Positions 37,085 through 48,362 of a stretch of 64,000 nt of DNA are shown piece after piece. The stretch comes from Latrodectus hesperus. Taxonomy: Eukaryota > Arthropoda > Arachnida > Araneae > Theridiidae. The stretch spans positions 15,760,319-15,824,318 of the forward strand of contig CM075852.1 of the NCBI GenBank assembly GCA_037975125.1, in the 5' to 3' direction. Each line of letters opens with the position of its first letter. Position 1 is the first letter of the stretch. The position numbers and the translations under genes are program-made. Under the pieces are notes generated by a model. The model saw only the letters and a program-made list of their open reading frames with translations. It made no database searches and was not told the origin of the DNA.

Positions 37085-37690
37085 AATTGTTGTTGTTGTG
37101 GCTTATATCTCAAGTTCCATCTGCCATCTGCTAGGCCATTTCCTGATGGTCTTGAATTCTCAAAAAGTCTTAAACAATATGGGGTGAAGTAGTAAGGTCC
37201 TCATGCAAAATCCCTACACAGTGGAAAAGATGTTCAGGGGAGGCCTGTGCAGAAGTGCGGTTGGTGCACTTAAGATTTCTGTCCATCAATATAAGTAAGG
37301 CTCCCTATATGTCAACTTGTGAGACTGTTGATGGTACGATGGACAGCTCTGTCATTTCCAATTCTGAGACCAGGAGATTTCCCAGAATACCAAAAGTGGG
37401 ACATAGGAATCCTCCATATTTTCTGATTTTCGATCGTAATTTTTGAGCTCAATTTCGGAGAAGGTCAGCTCATTACCAGTAGTTGATGAACCAGAAACCC
37501 TTTTTTTGAAATAATATCAGCGGACTCATTGCCCTCAAGGGCCATGTGTGAGGGAAGCCACTGAAAATAAATCCTGTGTTGCCTCGAAAGCACTCTGAGG
37601 TGTTTAAGAATCCTGAGAGATGTTCTGTCTCTTACTCTAATCCAGTTGCTCAGACGCTAAATGGCACTACGGCTACCTGTCAAGATCCAA
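37085..37690 (-). pseudogene. Non-LTR retrotransposon 3' end: RNase H and C-terminal part of ORF2, 5'-truncated
   Basis: Minus-strand translation gives a segment with WILTGSRSAI, then QHRIYFQWLPSHMALEGNESAD and ISKKG. PSHxxxxGNExAD is the conserved C-terminal motif of RNase H in I/Jockey-group elements. Farther on, an IGNDRAVHRTINSLTS-like part and spaced cysteines correspond to the usual end of such ORF2 proteins. Stops and frame changes show it is inactive. The 3' end carries a (CAA)n-type tail, seen as TTG repeats at 37087-37099. No reverse transcriptase region is present, as expected for a 5'-truncated insertion. Confidence 0.85.
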
Positions 37691-38089
37691 ATATAAATAG
37701 ATCTGGTTTAAGTTAAATTCTAAAATAACATATATAAATATAACTTTGTATATAATCAATAGAAACGGCCTACATGCTAATTGATATTAATATATCATAA
37801 TACTCCAGTTGTAGTCCATTGGCTGCGTGTGCCTAGGCTTTATTAACGTAAACATTTCCTCTGAATCCATCCATTCCCTGAATTTCCAGAGATCCACTCT
37901 ACTAACAAGCAGATTCCAAGAGATCTCTAAGAAAGATTATCTCAATAATTTGAAAGACGGTGCTTCAAACTGATTTAAGCCTATGAAGAATTATAGATTT
38001 CTTTTTTTTCAGAGGTGGAAGGAATTCATAATTTACATATCATAATTTATTGGTAGGAATTTATCATCCTATTTAGTTTGTTGACATAG
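37691..38089. other. Unassigned stretch between two LINE fragments
   Basis: 37800-37930 is less AT-biased (for example TTGGCTGCGTGTGCCTAGG) and may be a further repeat fragment, but I cannot place it. Confidence 0.35.
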
Positions 38090-38790
38090 AGAAACTGGTT
38101 AAAATCTTGTTAAATTCTTCTTCTAAACAGTCATCTGAATTAATGTTAGCACCACGATATAGGTCCTAACATCCAGAAGGTTAGAACGTAGTGTTCGCCG
38201 TCAATCAAAGCATGGCCAATTTGCTTTGCCTTACTGTCAGGTGAACGTCATATCATTTCATACATGTTTCTAAGCAGAAACATGGTGCTTTCAACAATCA
38301 TATTGTGTTCTATTGCAAAATCAATTAGCCTAAGCACATTTTTGGTGGTAACGTCATACAGAATGTGTAGTCCAATTATTGGTTTTATTCACTTTCCTTT
38401 ACATTCTTGGCGTTAAAGCCCCCTAACAATAGTTTTATTTCAGAGGCAATCTCTATAGAGCAAATTCAAATTATTGTAAAAGGAATCTTTTTCAGCATCA
38501 TCACTTTCTTCCGTCGGTGCATGAATTCTGATAAAACTATGGTTATAGAACAAATCTCTGATTCTCAATTGGTATAATCCTAGTGATTTAGCCATAAAAT
38601 CTAAAATCCAGTTAATACGCATTCTAACAATAAACCCTGTTTTAAAAACGGGCTTCTGATGGTTACAACTATAAAATAAAGAGTGGCTTCCCTATTTTCC
38701 AGATAGCCCTGTCAAATCCATCGCATCTCCTAGTTGGCAATTAGATCAATATTACACAAGTCCAACTGTTTTAGTAATGCCTAGAGAATC
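38090..38790 (-). pseudogene. RTE-type non-LTR retrotransposon endonuclease remnant
   Basis: The minus strand encodes, in shifting frames, the middle and end of an apurinic-type endonuclease. It has a partial RW-x-GQG-like part, SFIRIHAPTEESDDAEKDSF (the family has a similar HAPTEE..D.FY..L segment), then LLGGFNAK where the active-site motif is normally LLGDFNAK, and a later DG-less QIGHALID-type part. The aspartate of GDFN is glycine here, and many stops interrupt the frame. In animal genomes such sequences are often labelled craniofacial development protein 2-like. No reverse transcriptase follows on its 3' side. It differs in clade from the RNase H fragment nearby. Confidence 0.75.
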
Positions 38791-38819
38791 TTACTTTTAT
38801 AAAATAGTAAAACATTCCA

Positions 38820-39070
38820 GTATCCCAACTTGAAGTCCTTAAACTATTTCTTAAGTCGTTCCATAAGAAATGTCGAAATTTACTTCTTTGGATTTCGTAA
38901 CGAAGCGGTTTTACAGGATGGTTTGTCAGCAATATTCCCAACCCCTAAACTGGAAGGTCAGTCCTCTGAAATGATCCCCGGATATAAGATTCCTGGTTAT
39001 AGCGCCAGACGCTTGATACCATTTTAGTCGCTTCTTAGGGCATGTATGAGCTACATTGAGACTATTCTTT
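38820..39070. repeat. Probable dispersed repeat fragment
   Basis: A GC-raised segment containing CGTAACGAAGCGGTTTTACA, GGAAGGTCAGTCCTCTGAAA, TGATCCCCGGATATAAGA and TAGTCGCTTCTTAGGGCATG. Its style suggests a repeat remnant and it abuts the endonuclease remnant. No second copy lies in the window. The 65-codon frame is not claimed as a gene. Confidence 0.35.
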
Positions 39071-39769
39071 TAAATTCGATCTCGTCAGAAAATATTAAAT
39101 TAAAAAGTAGAACTATTTGCATTAAGTTTTTGGATTTCTGAAAGTTAAAGACTCGTATTTTGAAGCTCAAACGAAAATGCAATTATTCATTTCGCCAAAA
39201 TAGAAAACACCTTTATAATTTAATTATCTCTTCAGTGTTAAAGGTAACCCTACATCCTACTAATATAAGCAAGTCGTAGATTTTAATTCTTAATGGTAAC
39301 GCATTAAAATGAATCACTGCAATAATCGTCCTATCCATGGAGTTGTACCTGTATGTTAATTATATGATTTGATTAACAATCTTCTCAATCAAATAACAGA
39401 CCCCAAGTGAGCATGTTAAATAAAAAGCATTCTTGTCTTCATCAAGTTAAGTACATTAAAAGAGGATGCCATACAACTTGATGGGAAAAATCATAGTATA
39501 TTTATACATTCAAATAATCTTAGTTCTTATATATTTTTTATTTCTTGAAAACTATTCGCTTCTCAATCTATATATTTTCATTCTGAATGGAATGGAAACT
39601 TTACTGCATGTTTATTATTGAGAAGAATTCAGTTTCTTAAATTTAAGTTGAGTCCTGCTTTTTATATTGTAATGAAATTAAATGCAGAAAACTTTCTAAT
39701 CTGCTATAATCATATATAAGATAAAAATTTATGCAAAAATTACAAAAAGTAGCAGCAATGGCACATCAT
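39071..39769. other. AT-rich, nothing recognised
   Basis: No supported feature. Confidence 0.5.
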
Positions 39770-40254
39770 TTTCTGGGAAAAGTTCTTCTCAAGAGGATTA
39801 AGACAAGCGCATTCGCCAAACCGCTTTAAGTAGAATCCTCCACAGGTTTCCAGCTGCTGCCCCGAAACGTGGCATTGCACCTCATGAAAATGCCATCAGA
39901 AATCAGATGGGGGGGGACGTCAAGAATTGTCTTCTCCGTTAAAGGCCTGGAGTGAGAGGATGGCTCCCCCAGGAGCCACTGCAGACAAGCCCACTTGTGG
40001 AGCCCATACGGCACAGGGCGATGGTATGATAATTCGAATGCCCCCACCTCATACCTATGGAGCGCTTCTGCCTGTTGACTCACGTCAAGTTTGAGGTCAC
40101 CTTCTGAATATTGCATGCAACCTGTGGGTGCCAGATTACTCACTTTGGTGAGGAATGCCTGGGAGGGTCTGCAGGAGCGCCTATCATTGCTGCGGTATCC
40201 ATGAAATATGTATAACAGAGGGCATTCTTTTTCCTTTTACATGGCTTGCTGTTT
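39770..40254. repeat. GC-rich segment, probable repeat, with 105-codon open frame on minus strand
   Basis: This is among the least AT-rich blocks in the window (a G8 run near 39909, GGAGCCACTGCAGACAAGCC, GCCCATACGGCACAGGGCG). The minus-strand frame at 39826-40143 encodes EVGAFELSYHRPVPYGLHKW and LGEPSSHSRPLTEK, with no domain I know. The plus strand is also largely open in another frame. Its position, directly before a duplicated block and a SINE, suggests a non-coding repeat and not a host gene. No second copy in the window. Confidence 0.4.
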
Positions 40255-41050
40255 CCCATGAAAGTGCTCGATAAAATGTGGCTAAAATTTTGCGTCACTA
40301 TGGCTTTCATTGTGATGACGTCTAGTGAACAGTGCTTAGCACATTTAATGTTCCTTAAATCCATTCTGTGTTTAAGTTGTAATGGGAAGTCAGATATGTG
40401 TTCTTATTATTAAAGTTTAATAACAAGAGCAAATATCTGATTTCTTATTCATTTTATCTATTTTCTTTTTAAAAAGTTTTTGTTTATTTATAATATGATT
40501 TCTATCGATTGAAAAGAGGCCAAACACAGTTAATCACACAGTAATTTTGAACCATGTTCAATAGACGAAAACAACTGAACTAGCATCTTCTTTTCCATGT
40601 ATTGCGCTCTAGTAGAAGCTTGGTACAGGAAAGAATGCTGGTGCAATAACGACAAGACAGGAAGGGAGTTTAGGTTTATTTCTCCTGAAAGTGCTCTATA
40701 AAATGTTGGTAAAATTTTGCGTCACAATAGTTTTTATTGTGATGACGTCCAGCAAACTGTGCTCAGTATATTTAATGTTCTTTAAATCCATTCCGAGTTA
40801 CAGATTTCAATTTGAATAAAAAATATCTGATCTTAAATTCGTTTTATCGATTTTCTTTGTAAAAGGTTTTTGTTTATGGTAATATTATTTCTTCTGAATG
40901 AAAGGCCTTCAAACATAGTTCATCACACAGTAATTTTGAACCATGTTCAATAGACGAAAACAACTGAACTAGCATCTTCTTTTCCATGTCATTCGCAGTA
41001 GGAGAGGACAGGTACAGGAAAGTATGTTGGTGCAATAACAACGACACTAG
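40255..41050 (+). repeat. Two-unit tandem duplication, about 0.4 kb per unit
   Basis: GAAAGTGCTCGATAAAATGT at 40259 reappears as GAAAGTGCTCTATAAAATGT at 40686. Later blocks GTGATGACGTC.AG.AAAC, TTTAATGTTC.TTAAATCCAT, TTTTTGTTTAT and GGTACAGGAAAG.ATG also recur in order. Units differ by substitutions and a net loss of about 40 bp in the second. An exact 68-bp match lies at 40533-40600 and 40922-40989. GATGACGTC contains a CRE-like core. Function unknown. Confidence 0.88.
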
Positions 41051-41054
41051 AAGA

Positions 41055-41415
41055 GGATTTGCTTGTGAAAGGCCCTTGGTCCAATTCCCAGTACCTTCTC
41101 ATTATCAGAAGGTCGTGAGTTTGAATTCCAATCTAACTGATGATCAGTCGTTTTCACTAAAGGATATTGGGGCACGTTAAATAGACCATCGTTGCAGTGT
41201 CTTCCAAGGGAAATGATACTTCTAGAGATAACAGGTCAAGTATGGGGTCTTTTGCTTGATTCCTGCCTCTCAATTGCAAAGAGTCTCTCCCAGAAGCTTC
41301 CACCTAATTGGTAGAGTCTTATTTTAGGCTAAGTACAGAGAAATATACGGGTGTGCACTCAGCTGGGTCAGGTATAAAACATCCTTCCTCCCGATCAACT
41401 AAACAAAGCCTTTCC
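41055..41415 (+). mobile_element. tRNA-derived SINE, family B, copy 3
   Basis: The box-B-like GTGAGTTTGAATTCCAATC is followed by the family B body: TTTTCACTAAAGG, CAGTGTCTTCCAAGGGAAAT, CTTCTAGAGATAACAGGTCA, GTATGGGGTCTTTTGC, AGCTTCCACCTAATTGGTAG and a TTTTAGGCTAAGTACAG.GAAA region. The head is altered upstream of box B. It follows the tandem duplication directly. The 64-codon frame at 40986 overlaps the duplication and the SINE head and is not a gene. Confidence 0.8.
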
Positions 41416-44400
41416 CCATCGCGACCATATTTATAAGTGAAATTCGCTTTTTAATCTGTCTTCAATTCACTTCAAGTTGAAAATATTTAGAATTCAGTGT
41501 AGTTTTGTTTTGATGATGTTGAGAAATTTTTTATACATTGATTGAAATGAATGTCAATAGTTTCTAAGTCATCTAAAAAACTCTCCATCATTTTTATAAG
41601 ATTAATTATGATGAAATAAAATACTAATCCATAAAGTATTCGAATCAAATATATTTCTCTATACTCAACATATTTACTAAAAAAACGATTTATAATGACT
41701 TAAACTCTTCACAATTAATGTAACATTTGATTTTGTAGCATTTCACACAATTTATTTTACAAAATTTTATCATAAAACAGAATTTATTAATAGAAAGTAG
41801 ATGACAGTTATTATAAACGAGTTCAACAATTAAATTTAAAGTCTATCAAGTACTGTAAATTTAATAACAAATTTCTACTTTCTTGATCATAATTTTAAAT
41901 ATTTATTCAATAAAATTGAAGAAAACATTCTTTCAATTTAATATATAAAAATGAATAGGAAGCGACTATAAAAGAATGAAAGGGTAAATTCTTAGATTTC
42001 TGTCATTATAATAAAATGCAATTCAATTCAATAATTTCAAATACTTCTCAATTAGTTTTCATGTACAGTTGAACAACAACAAAGTCAAATATTTCTGATA
42101 TGTAATTTGAATAATTTATTACTTTTATTTTTAAAACATTTTAGTCTAATGACTATTGGATACAGTGAGTCATTTAATGGTTTTATCAAGCATACTTTTG
42201 TTTAGAACTCTCCATTAGAGAGGAGTGTTTAAAATAATAAACCAGCATGATATATTTTAATTAACAATTATCATTCGAGATAAAATACAAGGATATTTAT
42301 TATGATAAAATATGCTGATATTTTTAATGATTTTCTGTAGACGAAAATGAGATCTTTTTATGTTCAAAAATGCGCTTATTATTGATAAAGATAACTAATG
42401 TTATAATATTTGAATTTACATTACTAAATTTGATTTCTTGGTAACTAAAATTAACTTGTTTCATAAAAATTAAGAAAGTAAAAAAAAATAATGATTGATT
42501 ATGAAAAAAGTAATTTCTTCCATTTTTGGGGAGTTTAAGTTTCTGAGGTGATTTATATAGGGTATAATTAACTAAAAAAAAACCAAACAAAATTACATTA
42601 AATTTTAAACATAAATTATAGGAACTCGTACTCTTAATTACTTACATATAAATTATCGATCTTAATGCATTAAATACATTCTTAATGCATTTAAATTATC
42701 TGTCTTAATTACATAAAACATTTGTAGAACACAACACAGGAATGATGACTTCATGGGTGCATGATTCCATAAATGTCTTTGATTCAACAAATCTCACTCA
42801 ATAACCTACGAAATCAAAACGTTATAACCAAAAGTTAATTCAAAGATGGCAGCGGAATTATACACACGTGAGTTGCTTCTCTGCGATTTCATTCATATTC
42901 ATGAAACTTTGAATTCCCGGGGAAAAAAACTTTATAAGGGTGATATTACATAAGAAAATTCAAGTTTGTTGAAAAGGAGTTGAAGTCTTATTTTGACATT
43001 GGTTTTTGTATCACTTTATATTATTGTTCTGGATTAACCTTTATCAGATGGCTAAATAGAGCCCAGTATATTCCTCAGTAGTGTTATGGAGTTATAGCTG
43101 ATCAATAATCTAGCTACCAACATTCTACCATTGAACAGTTAGATCTTATCGTCAAAGTGTTTGAGGAAGACCGCATCTGGCATTGACTTGACCCTCTTAC
43201 AATTTGTCATTAGACATTTACTTAATCAAATCTTGCTTCGCAAGGAATATAGGAAATCATTGCCCAAATAACTCGAATTTATTGATACATGATCTACCAA
43301 TTCCTCCAGCACTGCGAAACCAACATGAGTTTACAGACTTAGGCTCTTTACTCCATAATCTTCGTTTCTTAAAAACATTATACTTTTCAATTGTCATCTA
43401 TTTTATGGATAAGGTATCTAATAATAGTTATTTAAATGACGTATAAAGAAATTTAAAATCCAGTTATTAATTGATCCACATCAATTTAAACTAAAGGAAT
43501 AATTAATATTAAAATTAAATAAGAAATGAATTTTGAAAAATAATACACGAAACAAATTTAGTTTTTATATTAATATCTTCACTATTATTTGGAAATGCCC
43601 CTAATTTAAGACAACATATCACAAAATTCTTTTTTTTAATTCCCAGTTATTATACAAGCACAATGTTTTTTTTTTTTTTTTTTTTGTTAAATAGAATATG
43701 AATTTTGTAAAATTTCATATTTTATTTTACAATATTATGTTCTATTGGATTACTGTTGGAAAATAACACACTAATGCATTAAAATCAGTTAAAATATTCA
43801 ATAAATAGCAAATTCCATTTGTTATCAATTTGAGCAATTTCTTTGTATTTTGAAATATGAAGAAATATAGTTTTTAGAAACGGTTATAAGTAAATTTTCA
43901 TGCGTCATAATGAAAACATTTTTCTATGAAATACTGATAAAAAATAATGTTCAATTATGGTACATAAAGCATGTTTATGGAGGAATTTTACGTGAGAGGT
44001 ATTACAAGTAATACAAATTTGCTATTACAATGATTCCTTAACTTTAAATACAGAATCACATTAAATTTTTAAATTATAAATATTTATATTTTAAATAAAT
44101 GCCATCCATATTCATTTTCACAAAATTAAAATACTATGCATTTCATATATTTTATTTTTTGTATTCAACAATTATTCATCTTAATTACGTGTAATACGTT
44201 TTGTGTAATTATTTTAATTAGAAAACTTTTAAAAATATATCGTTAGCGTTTTTTAATCGTTACAAGAGTGATTATTTTATTTTTCTAGAAAAATATCAAC
44301 ATCTATGTTTATTAAACATGCGTGACATTTTTGACATTAAAAATTACTTTTTAACAAAAGTATTTTGCAAAGAATTATTTTAAATGATAATGTTTTGGAA

Positions 44401-44476
44401 AGTTATCGAATTATTATCACCTGAACACAAAAACAGTCCTCGTTGAACTAAAATATTCATTGTTAATTATTTTTGG

Positions 44477-44478
<2 letters not shown>
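41416..44478. other. Long AT-rich stretch, nothing firmly recognised
   Basis: Mostly AT-rich. 42840-42950 and 43060-43330 are less biased; the second has an 80-codon plus-strand frame (43204-43446) and words like GGAAGACCGCATCTGGCATT on a background that could be an old repeat. A poly-T run lies at about 43660-43685. No gene is supported. Confidence 0.45.
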
Positions 44479-44517
<39 letters not shown>

Positions 44518-44641
44518 ATGTGTGTAAGTGTGTGTAGTGATGTGTGTGTGTAGTGTGTAAGTGTGTGTGTGTGTGTGTAGTGTGTGTGTGTGTGTGTGTG
44601 TGATGTGTGTGTGTGTGTGTGTAAGACATGTGTGTGTGTGT
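44479..44641. repeat. Compound (TA)n / (GT)n microsatellite with AGTG interruptions
   Basis: A TA run to about 44511 is followed by GT repeats broken by AAGTG, AGTGTG and GATGTG units to 44641. The HTHT-type open frame is an artefact. Confidence 0.97.
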
Positions 44642-45029
44642 TAATTATAATAACTATTTAAAACTTAATTATAATAACTATAATAAATGCACAATTTAAT
44701 GGACATACATTTTTTTAAAAAAGCCTTCACTTATAAAATGTTTACATTGTTTTTATTTCTTTTTTAGGTAAGACAATTTTATTGAATCAAATGCGACTGC
44801 CTCGTAACAGACGAAGTAGGAAAATGCTTTATTTATTTCCTATTATTAAATTAAAGATATATTTTCATTTATGAATTTTATCTCTCAGGAAATACATTTG
44901 CAAACCATTAATTTAAGTACTGTTTTATATTATTCTTGTTCTTAAAAATCTCAAAATTATATTATTAGTATTATATTTCTGCAGAAATCTTTTAATCATC
45001 GATATTTCCACAAGAATATCAATATCGAA
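44642..45029. other. AT-rich, nothing recognised
   Basis: No supported feature. Confidence 0.5.
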
Positions 45030-45380
45030 AGTATCAAGATCTAAGGCCCCCGTCACTGGGTATTATTGACACCGTACTGATCTCTATGAGAACACTAATT
45101 GGCAATTTAGAGAGATTGTAAAAGCGCAGATATCCCGCGATTCTCTGGGCGCCATTTTGTCGCCAGAATTTCGCTTATAACCTTAGATGCCCGGGAACGG
45201 CGGGATTCTTTTGGGGGGCTGAGGAGCATCTGACAGATTTACGCCCAATTACGTTCATCGTTGGCGAGGATCTGGGGAGTCCTAATGTCCGTATCTATCA
45301 TGAGATGCCCCCATTTTCCTGTCGATCTTTAAACTGCTGCGTAAAGTGTTATTCCAGCGGCTGAAAATGAAGCTACATAT
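45030..45380. other. GC-raised island, possible conserved non-coding element
   Basis: One of the clearest composition islands (GGCCCCCGTCACTGGG, CCCGCGATTCTCTGGGCGCC, CCCGGGAACGGCGGGATTC). No long open frame, no repeat match in the window. Sharp edges against AT-rich DNA. Candidate enhancer or other regulatory element. Confidence 0.4.
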
Positions 45381-45881
45381 TTTTTCCATTTCTTTACCTC
45401 TCCGAAGCAATTGACATTTCTTTTATCCTCTGGTTCCACATCACATTTTTATGAAAAAATTGATTTGGATTGTTCTGGAAATGCTACTTTAACAAAAATT
45501 AAACGAAATCCGGAAAACAAAGTTTCCTGTTTTCGTATGATTTTTGTAACAAGTGATTTTTAGAATACTTATGCTATCATTTATTTGCGCCAAATAAAAT
45601 ATGTTGTCAAATATTGTTTGGCGCCAAAATTCTTCATCTTGTTTTATGTAACTACAATGAAATGTAACTAACACTATCCAAAATTACAATTATTATTTTT
45701 TTATTGTGAAGGAACTCACTGAGCAGTTAGTTTATATCTTCACTGAAACAAATAGGTAGAATTTTATATTTTAAATCATATCTCAGCTTCTTTATCTTTC
45801 TAAGAGACAAAACATACGGAAAACAATGATAGTTTACATCTCATGAATTGAATCCTATTGCATGCATCAGCAAATACTTTA
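45381..45881. other. AT-rich, nothing recognised
   Basis: A short inverted word pair TTTGCGCCAAAT and TTTGGCGCCAAA lies near 45585-45630. Confidence 0.45.
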
Positions 45882-46629
45882 TACAGTGGGTGATCGGTTA
45901 ACGAACAGTTCGGACTGCGAGCAAATTGGAAAACGAACACTTTCAAGAAAGATTTTTCTATTCGGACCACGAACACATATTTGGATAACGAACTAAAAGA
46001 AATTCTAACGAACACTTCTCGGCTCTCAGAGCATGTTGTGCAGGGTTTCCAAACCCAAAGGACCAAAAAATCATTTTTCATCTCTCTTGAATTATGTTGC
46101 TTGTCTATTAAACTTCAAAGTTCTATACTGAAAAATAATAAAATGTTTTTTTTTCCAATAGAATATTTACAGTCAAAGTAGATTATCAGTTTCGGTTTCA
46201 TCCAAAACTTAAACTGATTTCTTTTTCAGTATCCCCCCTCCTACTTCATTCGTTGAAGAAGTGGGAAGATGTCAGAGCAATGGTCTTACAATAGCACCCA
46301 AACCAAGTTGATAAGTTTAGGGATCTTTACAGCAACAATGCTTCCAGAAAGTCTTAAAAAAGAAAAAGTAAAGCAGTTGACTTTAAACATGTTCTTTAAC
46401 GCTCCATAAGCAAAAGGACTGATTAATATGCAAGACCAAATCTATGTATTATTTTTTAATAAACTTACTAAGGAATTATACTTCTTTTTCTGATTTAATT
46501 TTTAGAATTTACAGAACGTATTAATTGATTTCACGAAAAGAAAATCTATAGTAAGTCGATTAACGAACAATTCGGTTAGCGAATATAGTCTTGTAACGGA
46601 TTATGTTTGTTAACCTATCGCCCACTGTA
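45882..46629 (+). mobile_element. pogo/Tigger-type DNA transposon, non-autonomous remnant
   Basis: Terminal inverted repeats CAGTGGGTGATCGGTTAACG (from 45884) and the complement of CAGTGGGCGATAGGTTAACA (ending 46627) bound 744 bp. TA at 45882-45883 and 46628-46629 fits the TA target duplication of the Tc1/mariner superfamily. TTAACGAACA..TTCGG is repeated just inside the right end (near 46560), as sub-terminal repeats. In 46256-46405 the plus strand carries KKWEDVRAMV, HPNQVDKFRDLYSNNASRKS and SKAVDFKHVL, matching the last part of Tigger-type transposases in layout. Stops interrupt it and the catalytic domain is absent. Confidence 0.82.
46256..46405 (+). pseudogene. Tigger-type transposase C-terminal remnant
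   Basis: About 50 codons with two in-frame stops inside the TIR-bounded element. The WEDVR...HPN....R..DLYSNNA layout is that of the extreme C-terminus of pogo/Tigger proteins. The DDE catalytic region is missing, so the element would have depended on a related enzyme. Confidence 0.6.
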
Positions 46630-47080
46630 TATTAAAGATGCGGAGCGAAGCACACTATCGCACGACTGTTTTGTTGACTTATCCTCAGCAAGATTCCGTG
46701 TTTCAGGGTCAAACAAAGACAGGATTTTCCCTCTTCCACAGCTGCATCCTTATCTCGAGTCCCGAGATATCTCGTGGGATCTATTTAAAGATTGGACACA
46801 TAGAAAAGAGGTATCTTGCGCAAATAAACAATGGCCATGCCTTCTGCCCGAGAGTTTGAAATATTGCCGAGGAATAATAAACAGCCAGGAAGCTTTTGAG
46901 AAGACCCGCATATGAAAACTTTTGGGAAGGCTAATGACACGGCAGCGATATTATTAGAAGTTTGTTTATGCCCCAGGGATTTTAAATAGGATTTCGGATA
47001 GAAGTCGAAATACCAAACTGCTCTGGGGATTTGGAAAATAGCATTTGCTTCAATTCAGAAAGATTGACACATCGTCTTCC
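46630..47080. other. GC-raised island, possible conserved non-coding element or exon
   Basis: Balanced composition with two overlapping plus-strand frames open for 102 and 73 codons (46607-46915 and 46638-46859), so coding cannot be inferred from openness. TTGACTTATCCTCAG at about 46677-46691 resembles a splice acceptor, but no matching donor is clear. AATAAACAATGGCC resembles a Fox/Sox composite site. Confidence 0.3.
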
Positions 47081-47705
47081 GGTTTAAAATAAATTTTGTT
47101 TTGTGCATATACTCAATAAATGAATCAAAAATTTAAATTCTTACAATTTGTTATGTCAAGTTTCATAACGTAGATATATCGTTTAAAATATTATTTTTTC
47201 TAGAGATATATAATTTGAACATTAATTTTTAATTTCACTTTATTTAATTTTCTTTGCCTTTTAATTTTAAATAATATTAAAAACTAATATATTTTTACAT
47301 TTTACTTAAACAAATTTTCTTATCAAAATGTATCCTGTAAGACATTATTTTTTTCAAAAAATATTAATTAATTTCCATATTATTATCTATTAATTTTATT
47401 AATTGAATCATTGTTCATAAATCGATATTATTTTTAGTAAAAGTACATTAATTCTAATTTGCATGACATTTCAATTTCCCGTTCTTAATTTTCATTAGTT
47501 ATGAGTGGTCAATAGGGGTATCAAGTTTATTTATATAAGGGAATATAAGTGTAAATATTTTGCATCGAAGACACTTTTTTCGACATAAAACATCAACAAA
47601 TACTTGTTCAATAATATTTCCAGATTATTACAATAATGGTTTTGTCTCTGTTCTCAGATATCAGCTATTAAAAAAATTACTGGTGCAATTTACCAACATT
47701 TAAAT
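47081..47705. other. AT-rich, nothing recognised
   Basis: No supported feature. Confidence 0.5.
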
Positions 47706-48028
47706 AAATAAAATAATATTTTTTTTTCCCAACGGCGGGCACTTAGGTCACGAACCCTATGCCACAATGACAGTAATTGCTACTCATTCGTCGTTACCCA
47801 GCGGGCACCTGTAAACCAAGTCACGGAGGTGAGTAGCGTTGCCCGCACCATACCACCACAAAGCCGTTTATAGGGTGGGTCACATTCATACAACATCACA
47901 GAAGAAAGGACAGAGAAACACAGTAAGAAAGTAACAGCCATGCCCGAACCAGGATTCGAACCCGGGACCCACAGCTCAGGAGTCAGGAACACTAACCAAT
48001 CGGCCATCGGTCGGCAAATAAAATAATA
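47706..48028 (-). mobile_element. tRNA-derived SINE, family E, complete, with target-site duplication
   Basis: A 13-bp duplication, AAATAAAATAATA, lies at 47706-47718 and 48016-48028 around a 297-bp body. On the minus strand the head reads CCGATGGCCGATTGGTTAGTG (box A, tRNA-like) and GGGTTCGAATCCTGG (box B). The body has CTTTCTTCTGTGATG, GACCCACCCTATAAACGGC, GTGGTGGTATGGTGCGGGCA and CATTGTGGCATAGGG, and it ends in a poly-A tail (T run at 47719-47727). Intact duplication and consensus promoter boxes indicate a fairly recent insertion. The 75-codon frame inside is not a gene. Confidence 0.92.
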
Positions 48029-48362
48029 CAGATGAGGATTTTAGTTACTTATTCTCCAGCTTTGAAACCACATAGCGTTCAGCCTAATTATTGGAAATTT
48101 TGTAAAGTGCTTTAAGCATTCTTTTCGGATTTATTTATTGGAAAAACTCTTCATAGATAATGGAACGTATTCACCAAAAACTTTTCCAAGCATCTAGTCT
48201 GACTGACGTAATGCAAGAAGCACAGCTATAACGTCTCACCAGTCACTGTTATCGAACGTGGAACACTCTACTTCAGAGAACATGGTCCTATCTGACAAAG
48301 AGCACCTTATTCCCAAGTTTATGAAAGATAGAAATATTTTCTTGGAATATTTTATTAATTTA
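48029..48362. other. Moderately AT-rich, nothing recognised
   Basis: 48180-48300 is less biased (GTCTGACTGACGTAATGC, GAACGTGGAACACTC). It is not shared with the sequence upstream of the other family U copy. Confidence 0.4.

Noticed and set aside
37085..38790. One continuous LINE with endonuclease and RNase H
   Set aside because: The two parts belong to different clades and no reverse transcriptase lies between them.
39826..40143. 105-codon minus frame as a host gene
   Set aside because: No domain, other frames are also open, and it sits in a block of repeats.
43204..43446. 80-codon plus frame as a gene
   Set aside because: No domain, no splice or start context, and composition is only slightly raised.
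44417..44629. His-Thr-rich open frame
   Set aside because: Translation of a compound GT/TA microsatellite.
47780..48007. 75-codon minus frame and a tRNA gene call
   Set aside because: The box A/B region belongs to a SINE with target duplication and poly-A tail. The head does not fold into a full cloverleaf with paired acceptor ends.
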